A DNA stretch of 5,509 bases from an uncultured Lachnospiraceae bacterium (GTDB lineage: Bacteria > Bacillota > Clostridia > Lachnospirales > Lachnospiraceae): positions 1 through 5,509 of the forward strand of contig CAMWWJ010000230.1 of NCBI GenBank assembly GCA_947177925.1, given 5' to 3'. Positions 1 through 3,914 of this stretch are shown piece by piece; the first letter of the stretch is position 1, and the number at the start of each line of letters is the position of its first letter. The notes below the pieces were generated by a model. That model was not told where the DNA came from. It worked only from the letters and a program-made list of their open reading frames with translations, and did no database searches. Position numbers and translations under genes: made by a program.

Positions 1-198
1 TTATATAACATCGGCGAACACGTCTATAATCTGTCTAGTGAATATAAAAAAGCTCACAGTGAAATTCAGTGGGCTATGGTTTCAGGACTTAGACATCGTT
101 TGGTTCACGATTATGATGGAACAAATTGGAACATTATTGCGGATGTCGTTTTTGAGGAAGTGCCTTCTTTGATTGAAGAATTGGAAAAGATTTTGTAA
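1..198 (+). CDS. HepT-like (DUF86) ribonuclease toxin, C-terminal fragment
   Basis: Only the last 65 codons are present; the gene runs in from the left edge in frame 1 and ends with TAA at 196-198. The fragment contains RHRLVHDY (fragment residues 31-38), which fits the RX4HXY active-site motif of HepT/DUF86 HEPN ribonucleases, followed by a helical acidic tail (VVFEEVPSLIEEL). In this family HepT is a small (about 110-140 residue) HEPN toxin, usually encoded next to an MNT-type nucleotidyltransferase antitoxin that adds AMP groups to a tyrosine near the motif; here Y38 would be that residue. The MNT partner is not in the window and would be expected just upstream. Such pairs are often found embedded in type I restriction-modification loci, which matches the neighbours here. 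The family call rests on the motif and surrounding hydrophobic pattern; the missing N-terminus cannot be checked. Confidence 0.75.
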   Translation, partial: LYNIGEHVYNLSSEYKKAHSEIQWAMVSGLRHRLVHDYDGTNWNIIADVVFEEVPSLIEELEKIL

Positions 199-266
199 TC
201 TATCGTATGCCTATGTTTTTGTTAACGATGGGGACGGGAAATGTTGTAACTGTTTTTTGACGAAGT

Positions 267-338
267 ATGGGGAGAGGTGCTTTGAAAAATCCTCGTTTAG
301 AATATAAAGATGTTTTGTTGAAGTGTTTTGGCTTGTAG
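267..338 (+). CDS. possible 23-codon leader peptide or 5' part of a small membrane gene
   Basis: An ATG at 267 opens a short frame MGRGALKNPRLEYKDVLLKCF-GL ending in TAG at 336-338. An in-frame TTG at 282 follows a purine-rich GGAGAGG (271-277). The stop overlaps a GTG (338-340) that lies in the frame of the next ORF, giving a TAGTG stop-start overlap of the sort used for translational coupling. Alternatively this is the true N-terminus of the following hydrophobic protein, separated from it by a -1 frame change near 332-335. I do not recognise the peptide; coding status is uncertain. Confidence 0.22.
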   Translation: MGRGALKNPRLEYKDVLLKCFGL

Positions 339-544
339 TGCAAGGGTTAGTGGCACCAATAGCTATTTCATCGCTCGTGGCTTTTGTTTTAATTGCGGTT
401 ATCAAAATGTTAATTGAGCTGAATGCGAAAGAGGATGACGCCATGGAAAATAAAAAGAAGAAATGCTTTGCTATGATTCTGGATATTTTATATACTATGA
501 GCGCCAATTTAGCAGGCGGTGCACTGCTAGCTAAAGCGCTTTAA
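323..544 (+). CDS. small hydrophobic protein of unknown function
   Basis: A 73-codon frame from GTG 323 to TAA 544 encodes two hydrophobic stretches, residues about 3-32 (rich in V, A, I, L) and about 47-71, separated by an acidic-basic linker with KEDD and NKKKKC. It would be a two-helix membrane peptide. The GTG at 323 has no clear ribosome binding site. Other possible starts are GTG 338, which overlaps the stop of the preceding 23-codon frame, and ATG 443, which has a good AAAGAGG (428-434) 8 nt upstream and would give a 33-residue peptide beginning MENKKKKC. Function and true start are unknown. Its size and hydrophobicity would suit a small toxin or membrane accessory, but that is speculation. 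The opposite-strand frame covering 211-507 lacks a ribosome binding site and is treated as a shadow. Confidence 0.38.
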   Translation: MFWLVVQGLVAPIAISSLVAFVLIAVIKMLIELNAKEDDAMENKKKKCFAMILDILYTMSANLAGGALLAKAL

Positions 545-569
545 CTACAGGAAAAATAAATGATATATA
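541..569 (+). promoter_or_regulatory. weak candidate promoter for the recombinase
   Basis: TTAACT (541-546), a 17-bp spacer, then TATATA (564-569). Each box matches consensus at four of six positions. Position is right for a transcript starting just before the paired hairpins at 569-611 and reading into the recombinase gene. The match is weak and AT-rich DNA yields such boxes by chance. Confidence 0.2.
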
Positions 570-611
570 ACTCCTACCAACGGCAGGAGTTTAACAAAAG
601 AACTGCCGTTG
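569..611 (+). promoter_or_regulatory. two mutually exclusive hairpins in the recombinase leader
   Basis: Hairpin A pairs AACTCCT (569-575) with AGGAGTT (585-591); the stem can extend by two C-G pairs past one mismatch, leaving an AAC loop. Hairpin B pairs CAACGGCAG (578-586) with CTGCCGTTG (603-611), a perfect 9-bp stem. The two share 585-586 and B's left arm fills A's loop, so only one can form at a time. Neither is followed by a good run of U, so simple intrinsic termination is not clear; hairpin A may end the upstream small gene. The layout resembles an attenuator or processing switch. Confidence 0.4.
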
Positions 612-618
612 ATTGTCG

Positions 619-644
619 TTCTCTTGAAATATTTCAAAGGAGAA
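619..644 (+). promoter_or_regulatory. hairpin burying the recombinase ribosome binding site
   Basis: A perfect 14-bp palindrome TTGAAATATTTCAA (624-637) runs directly into the Shine-Dalgarno sequence AAAGGAG (636-642). In RNA the flanking TTCTC (619-623) can pair with GAGAA (640-644), with two unpaired bases (638-639) on the right arm. This would place the whole Shine-Dalgarno in a stem and hold recombinase translation low. The palindrome could equally be a DNA operator. Confidence 0.42.
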
Positions 645-650
645 ATGACA

Positions 651-1634
651 ATGAAAGCAAATTTAATCAATGATGTTATTCAAGAAATGTTACCATATTT
701 GAATAATGCGCAAGCTGAAAGGCTGCAAATGGTAATGCAACATGTGCTATTCCAATATGATGTGGTGGAAGGCGATGGGAAGGGCAAGGATTCTGGGCAA
801 AGTCTAGTTGAACTTTTCTTATCAGCAAAACGAATTGAAGGTTGTTCTGAAAAGTCTCTGAAATATTATAAGGCAACGATTGAGGCAATGTTTGATGATT
901 TGGATAAAGATGTAAAGCACATTGTTACAGATGATATCCGAGGGTACTTGACGGAGTATCAGGAAAAGAAGAAATCAAGCAAAGTTACAATAGATAATAT
1001 CCGTCGTATTCTTTCCAGCTTTTTCTCGTGGTTGGAGGACGAGGATTATATACTAAAAAGTCCGGTAAGAAGAATACATAGGGTCAAGACTGGCACAAAT
1101 ATTAAGGAAACTTATTCTGACGAAGCGTTGGAGTTTATGAGGGATAATTGTACAGAATTGAGAGACTTGGCAATGATTGATATGCTTGCTTCAACGGGTA
1201 TGCGTGTGGGAGAAATGGTACTGCTCAATCGAGATGATATTGATTTTAACGAGAGGGAATGTATTGTTTTTGGCAAAGGCAGTAAAGAACGGGTTGTTTA
1301 TTTTGATGCTCGAACTAAGATACATTTACAGAATTACTTGGAGAGCAGAACGGACGACAATCATGCCTTGTTTGTGTCGTTAAAATCTCCTCACAGAAGG
1401 TTGAAAATTGGTGGAATTGAAGTGCGATTGCGTGAATTGGGAAAGCAGTTAGGTCTGCAAAAAGTACATCCACATAAATTTAGACGCACTCTTGCAACTA
1501 TGGCAATAGATAAGGGAATGCCGATTGAACAACTTCAACAATTATTAGGACACAGAAAGATAGATACGACATTGCAATACGCAATGGTCAAACAGAGTAA
1601 TGTCAAGATTGCTCATCGGAAATATATTGGATAG
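651..1634 (+). CDS. tyrosine recombinase, hsdS-associated (probable specificity-gene invertase)
   Basis: A 327-residue integrase-family recombinase. Start ATG 651 lies 8 nt after AAAGGAG (636-642); the frame is open upstream but without a better site. Residues about 50-135 form a SAM-like core-binding domain (SLVELFLSAKRIEGCSEKSL onward). The catalytic domain has the full set: R185 in STGMRVGE, K209 in FGKGSKERVV, H275 and R278 in HPHKFRRT, H301 in LLGHRK, and nucleophile Y310 in DTTLQY. These enzymes cut and rejoin DNA through a 3'-phosphotyrosine link. Direct apposition to hsdS (11 bp, Shine-Dalgarno over the stop codon) matches recombinases such as PsrA/CreX of streptococci that invert segments between hsdS copies to change methylation specificity. 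That role is inferred from context; no second hsdS copy or crossover repeat is visible here. It is not followed by a phage module, so a prophage integrase is less likely. Confidence 0.93.
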   Translation: MKANLINDVIQEMLPYLNNAQAERLQMVMQHVLFQYDVVEGDGKGKDSGQSLVELFLSAKRIEGCSEKSLKYYKATIEAMFDDLDKDVKHIVTDDIRGYLTEYQEKKKSSKVTIDNIRRILSSFFSWLEDEDYILKSPVRRIHRVKTGTNIKETYSDEALEFMRDNCTELRDLAMIDMLASTGMRVGEMVLLNRDDIDFNERECIVFGKGSKERVVYFDARTKIHLQNYLESRTDDNHALFVSLKSPHRRLKIGGIEVRLRELGKQLGLQKVHPHKFRRTLATMAIDKGMPIEQLQQLLGHRKIDTTLQYAMVKQSNVKIAHRKYIG

Positions 1635-1645
1635 GATGGTATAGC

Positions 1646-2479
1646 ATGGAGCTAAAACAATATCGATTTGAAGAAGTAACTATTAATTTTGATAAAATGC
1701 GGTTCCCACTGTCTGGAGCACAGAGAGATAGAAGAAAAGGGGAATATCGTTACTATGGGGCGCAAGGTGTTATAGATTATATAGATGATTATATCTTTGA
1801 CGGAGTCTACTTGTTAATTGCTGAGGACGGAGAAAACCTGAAATCAAAAAAACAAAATATAGCGCAAATTGCAGAAGGGCAGTTTTGGGTAAACAATCAC
1901 GCACATATTGTTCAAGGCAATGAGCTATGCGATACACGGTATTTGTCATATCTTGTGAATAGTATGGATTTGTCAGGTTATATTACTGGTTCAGCACAAC
2001 CTAAATTGAGTCAGTCAAATTTGAATGCAATCAGTGTCTTTATTCCTAATGTGAGTATACAACGTAAAATTGTAGAGTATCTTTATCTGATTGACAAAAA
2101 GATTGAAATAAACCAGAGGATAAACAATAATTTAGAGCAGCAGGCGATTTCCATATTCAATAACAACATTGCTATACTTTCGAAAAATGGACAGTTAGGC
2201 GATTATTGTTCCGTTAAGTCAGGTTTTGCATTCAAAAGTGCCTGGTGGACAACTTCAGGTATTAGGGTGATAAAAATAGGTTCCATTAATCAAGATGCTC
2301 TTGATTTAAATGCCTGCTCCTATGTAGCACCAGATAAAGTAAGTTTTGCTGCTGATTTTACAGTTAAGGGTGGCGACCTCTTAATTGCGATGACAGGTGC
2401 AACAATAGGAAAATTTGCAATGGTTCCTCAAACTTCTGACATATTGTTAGTTAACCAGCGAGTCGGAAAGTTTTTTTAG
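1646..2479 (+). CDS. hsdS: type I restriction-modification specificity subunit HsdS (reads to a premature stop)
   Basis: HsdS is the DNA-recognition subunit that joins two HsdM (methylation) and, for cutting, two HsdR. Here 277 codons are read from ATG 1646; the Shine-Dalgarno AGGA (1633-1636) overlaps the recombinase stop, suggesting coupled translation. Order: first target-recognition domain, residues about 1-135, ending in GSAQPKLSQSNLNAISVFIP; a central conserved coiled-coil helix about 138-175 (QRKIVEYLYLIDKKIEINQR); the start of the second recognition domain from about 183 (GQLGDYCSVKSGFAFKSA). The frame stops at TAG 2477-2479 right after a run of seven T, in mid-domain at NQRVGKFF. The rest continues in the -1 frame, and the joined product would be about 379 residues, the normal size of a two-domain HsdS. 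As read, the protein keeps one recognition domain plus the spacer helix. Truncated HsdS of this kind can in some systems work as dimers, so it need not be inactive. Confidence 0.88.
   Translation: MELKQYRFEEVTINFDKMRFPLSGAQRDRRKGEYRYYGAQGVIDYIDDYIFDGVYLLIAEDGENLKSKKQNIAQIAEGQFWVNNHAHIVQGNELCDTRYLSYLVNSMDLSGYITGSAQPKLSQSNLNAISVFIPNVSIQRKIVEYLYLIDKKIEINQRINNNLEQQAISIFNNNIAILSKNGQLGDYCSVKSGFAFKSAWWTTSGIRVIKIGSINQDALDLNACSYVAPDKVSFAADFTVKGGDLLIAMTGATIGKFAMVPQTSDILLVNQRVGKFF
2471..2477 (+). repeat. T7 homopolymer at the hsdS frame break
   Basis: AAG TTT TTT TAG: seven T directly create the premature stop of hsdS. A tract of eight (or five) T would join both halves in frame as GKFFLGENP. A -1 ribosomal slip on TTT TTT, or polymerase slippage adding one U, would give the same join. 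It is therefore a candidate phase-variation or slippage site, though a sequencing or assembly error in a homopolymer, or a fixed mutation, is also possible. Confidence 0.6.
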
Positions 2480-2784
2480 GTGAAAATCCAATTGAGAAAT
2501 TGCCTTTTATTTACTGCCAATTAAAGCAACCAGAAATCACTAATGAAATAATAAATAGAGGACAAGGCAGTGCTCAGCCTAATATTAGTGCCACTGACAT
2601 CATGACAATTCCCTGCGTTATACCCAAAACAATGGAAATCAATGCTTTCAACAAAATGACCACACCAATGTTTGAGCAAATTATTCTAAATCAACTCGAA
2701 AACCAGCGGTTAGCCGAAGTGAGAGATACTCTTCTACCTAAACTTATGTCTGGCAAGTTGGATGTGTCGAATATCGACTTCTAA
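2476..2784 (+). pseudogene. hsdS: HsdS C-terminal part, out of frame with its 5' part
   Basis: Frame 1 continues the HsdS protein after the T7 run, from TTA 2476 (LGENPIEKLPFIYCQ) to TAA 2782-2784, about 102 codons. It holds the rest of the second recognition domain, ending in QGSAQPNISATDIMTIPCVIP, which echoes GSAQP at the end of the first domain. Then comes the C-terminal helix (ILNQLENQRLAEVRDTLLPK) and the usual tail LMSGKLDVSNIDF. There is no ATG with a ribosome binding site near its beginning, so independent translation is unlikely. Intact coding quality over the whole length, with no other stop, suggests a recent or reversible break. Confidence 0.85.
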
Positions 2785-2798
2785 GTAGCAACTTGTTA

Positions 2799-2827
2799 TT
2801 GATTTAGCAAATCAAATTTGATACAAT
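2799..2827 (+). promoter_or_regulatory. promoter of the small-toxin transcript
   Basis: TTGATT (2799-2804), 17-bp spacer, TACAAT (2822-2827): four of six and five of six consensus positions. Predicted start near 2834, about 105 nt before the toxin ATG. The spacer carries the perfect 12-bp palindrome ATCAAATTTGAT (2811-2822), a possible operator. Confidence 0.6.
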
Positions 2828-2854
2828 ACCGTTATTAATGCTGCCATAACGGTA
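2827..2854. promoter_or_regulatory. 9-bp perfect dyad across the transcription start
   Basis: TACCGTTAT (2827-2835) and ATAACGGTA (2846-2854) are exact inverted copies with a 10-bp centre. The left arm begins on the last base of the -10 box and covers the predicted start, an ideal place for a repressor. If transcription starts a few bases earlier than predicted it would also fold as a 5' RNA hairpin. No regulator gene is visible in the window. Confidence 0.45.
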
Positions 2855-2866
2855 GGCGGTTAGTCC
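2850..2866 (+). repeat. left copy of imperfect inverted repeat flanking the toxin
   Basis: CGGTAGGCGGTTAGTCC is the inverted counterpart of 3088-3104, with 15 of 17 bases identical. Both differences would be G-U wobbles in RNA, so the two could pair along all 17 positions in a long transcript. AACGGTAGGCGGTTA (2848-2862) is also repeated directly at 3053-3066 with one base missing, and GGCGGTTA (2855-2862) is complementary to TAACCGCC (3036-3043) at the toxin stop. Confidence 0.6.
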
Positions 2867-2930
2867 TTCAACGGAGGACTGTGACCTCCGATTACATAGA
2901 AATCTGCTTGCAGAAATCTAGGAAAGGAGG
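2862..2930 (+). promoter_or_regulatory. folded toxin leader with ribosome binding site
   Basis: Two overlapping hairpins compete: AGTCCT (2862-2867) with AGGACT (2875-2880), or CGGAGG (2872-2877) with CCTCCG (2885-2890). A third stem runs TAGA-AA-TCTG-CTTG-CAGA-AA-TCTA (2897-2920), symmetric around a CTTG loop with an AA/AA internal bulge. It ends exactly where the very strong Shine-Dalgarno GGAAAGGAGG (2921-2930) begins, 9 nt before the ATG. CGGAGG could also act as a decoy ribosome site. Tight leader folding is usual in type I toxin mRNAs. Confidence 0.5.
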
Positions 2931-2939
2931 ATATTGCTT

Positions 2940-3038
2940 ATGATTACCATCGAAAGCTTGATTGCTGTCATTAGTTTATGCTTGACATGCTTTAGCCTTG
3001 GTTATTCGCTTGGTAAGAATAGTAAGGCACAAAAATAA
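2940..3038 (+). CDS. 32-residue hydrophobic peptide, putative type I toxin
   Basis: ATG 2940 to TAA 3036-3038, with GGAAAGGAGG 9 nt upstream. The peptide starts MITIESLIAVISLCLTCFSL, has a single membrane-spanning stretch (about residues 4-24, with two cysteines and an SLGYSLG glycine motif) and a basic tail KNSKAQK. This plan, a short hydrophobic helix with charged C-terminus, is that of small membrane toxins of Firmicutes (often annotated as holin-like toxins), which depolarise the membrane when overproduced. The opposite-strand promoter and terminator that would make an RNA overlapping its 3' end support a type I toxin-antitoxin call. The last codons sit in the terminator stem. I do not recognise an exact family member; a regulatory membrane peptide for the neighbouring Kiwa genes is an alternative. 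Confidence 0.65.
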   Translation: MITIESLIAVISLCLTCFSLGYSLGKNSKAQK

Positions 3039-3066
3039 CCGCCCAGTCTGCAAACGGTAGCGGTTA
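3036..3066. terminator. bidirectional terminator at the toxin stop codon
   Basis: TAACCGC (3036-3042) pairs with GCGGTTA (3060-3066), and CC (43-44 of that stretch) with GG (3056-3057) past a two-base bulge. On the minus strand it is followed by ATTTTTG, a strong ending for the antisense RNA. On the plus strand it is followed by CTTTTG, a weaker ending for the toxin mRNA, so some read-through is likely. The toxin TAA is the first three bases of the stem. Confidence 0.68.
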
Positions 3067-3087
3067 CTTTTGTACCAATATTATAGC

Positions 3088-3104
3088 GGACTAACCGTCT
3101 ATCG
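3088..3104 (-). repeat. right copy of imperfect inverted repeat flanking the toxin
   Basis: GGACTAACCGTCTATCG is the inverted partner of 2850-2866 (15 of 17). On the minus strand it is preceded by CTGCC, as the left copy is preceded by CTGCC a few bases further away (2841-2845), so the similarity extends beyond 17 bases with a short gap. It lies in the 5' half of the predicted antisense RNA. Confidence 0.58.
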
Positions 3105-3124
3105 GCAGTACCTTTTATATTGTT

Positions 3125-3153
3125 ATATTACCATTTGCTTGCGTATATGTCAA
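3125..3153 (-). promoter_or_regulatory. strong promoter for the antisense RNA
   Basis: On the minus strand: TTGACA (3153-3148, perfect -35), 17-bp spacer, TAATAT (3130-3125, five of six). This is the best promoter in the window, as expected for an antitoxin RNA that must be in excess. Its -35 box is 10 bp from the -35 of the candidate kwaA promoter facing the other way. Confidence 0.65.
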
Positions 3154-3155
3154 CG

Positions 3156-3192
3156 ATATAAAATTTTCAAGTGACTGCAAGTTTTATATACT
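3156..3192 (+). promoter_or_regulatory. candidate kwaA promoter with overlapping dyad
   Basis: TTTTCA (3164-3169), 17-bp spacer, TATACT (3187-3192): four and five of six consensus bases, predicted start near 3199, leaving a leader of about 78 nt. An exact 8-bp inverted repeat, ATATAAAA (3156-3163) and TTTTATAT (3182-3189), borders the -35 and overlaps the -10, a possible operator. AT-rich dyads are common by chance, so the operator part is weak. Confidence 0.42.
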
Positions 3193-3276
3193 TAAGCCGC
3201 TAAATTATTGTTTATATTAGAAACAGGTGTAGCAAAGAGATATACATATTAAAAAATCAAATGAAAGCGAGGTATT

Positions 3277-3900
3277 ATGGATAGGGGATTTAAGTGGAAT
3301 ATGTTTATCACATCATTTATACCGCTATGGCTCTCTATAATAGTAGCCGATATATGGAGTGTCGTAGAAAATGGAATTGAAAATTGGGCACATGATAAGG
3401 ATATAATTTATAATCTGATTAAAGTTCATGAGAAGAATATTGTAAGCCTTTTTGTGGTTTTGGTGGTTCTTATTTTGATGTTAATTAGTATACACTCAAT
3501 CAACAGATTTTTAAAAGATAAACTTAGTAATCGAGAGCCGCCCCAAATTAAGATAAAAAAGGCGATGAGGGCTAATAAGCTATCATCAGAATTTTTGTTG
3601 GCATATATTTTGCCGATGATTGCGTTTGATTTTACTGCATTAAATAGTATTGCTTTATTTGTGATATATTTTGCTATGTTAGCGTTTCTGTGTATTAGAA
3701 ATAGTAATGTATATACAAATATTTGGTTGGAAGTTAAAGGATATAAAATGTTTTTGTGTGATTTAGAAGCAAACAAAATGGGGAGGTCACATATATACAA
3801 TGATTGCTTGGTAATCAGTAAAAACAATTTAACGACCAAAATAGATAATAATATGGATTATTGGGATTTTGATAATTACATTTACATTGATTTGAAATAG
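3277..3900 (+). CDS. kwaA: KwaA, membrane subunit of Kiwa anti-phage system
   Basis: A 207-residue protein with four hydrophobic segments: about 8-30, 54-75, 104-122 and 124-141. A basic stretch (KIKKAMRANK, 92-101) precedes the third, and a hydrophilic tail of about 65 residues rich in N, D and Y closes the protein. Start ATG 3277 follows GAGG (3269-3272) at a short 4-nt spacing. Its stop is 14 bp before a DUF4868 gene, the KwaB partner; the size, the four-helix plan and this pairing define Kiwa. In studied Kiwa systems KwaA sits in the inner membrane as an oligomer, senses phage attachment or DNA injection, and holds KwaB at the membrane. The pair is clearly AT-richer than the recombinase and hsdR genes, consistent with separate acquisition. 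The KwaA call leans on the KwaB neighbour, since membrane sequences diverge quickly. Confidence 0.83.
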   Translation: MDRGFKWNMFITSFIPLWLSIIVADIWSVVENGIENWAHDKDIIYNLIKVHEKNIVSLFVVLVVLILMLISIHSINRFLKDKLSNREPPQIKIKKAMRANKLSSEFLLAYILPMIAFDFTALNSIALFVIYFAMLAFLCIRNSNVYTNIWLEVKGYKMFLCDLEANKMGRSHIYNDCLVISKNNLTTKIDNNMDYWDFDNYIYIDLK

Positions 3901-3914
3901 GAAAGAGGCACATT

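Larger units (their letters stand above)
3030..3118 (-). ncRNA. putative antisense antitoxin RNA
   Basis: A consensus promoter on the minus strand (3125-3153) predicts a start near 3118. The transcript would end after the stem at 3066-3036 followed on this strand by ATTTTT (complement of 3031-3036), a classic intrinsic terminator. The RNA would be about 85-90 nt. It is complementary to the last codons and 3' untranslated part of the toxin mRNA (about 3030-3073). Its 5' half (complement of 3088-3104) resembles the toxin's own leader (2850-2866). By analogy with known type I antitoxins it would bind the toxin mRNA and block translation or cause decay. Boundaries are predicted, not observed. Confidence 0.58.

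Noticed and set aside
211..507. 98-codon minus-strand frame opposite the small hydrophobic ORF
   Set aside because: It has no ribosome binding site, low-complexity serine/phenylalanine composition typical of antisense shadows, and no recognisable motif.
1177..1383. 68-codon plus-strand frame within the recombinase
   Set aside because: It is in another frame over the conserved catalytic region of the recombinase, which clearly owns this DNA.
651..1634. prophage or integrative-element integrase with an attachment site
   Set aside because: No tRNA gene, excisionase or phage genes are nearby, and the gene is coupled to hsdS, so an hsdS-linked recombinase is the simpler reading.
2850..3104. insertion sequence, MITE or CRISPR-type repeat
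   Set aside because: The 17-bp inverted repeats are imperfect, show no target-site duplication that I can see, and fit RNA pairing or shared RNA 5' segments better. There is no array of spaced repeats.
3426..3839. 137-codon minus-strand frame opposite kwaA
   Set aside because: Long antisense frames opposite hydrophobic AT-rich genes are common; no ribosome site or motif supports it, and kwaA has both position and partner.
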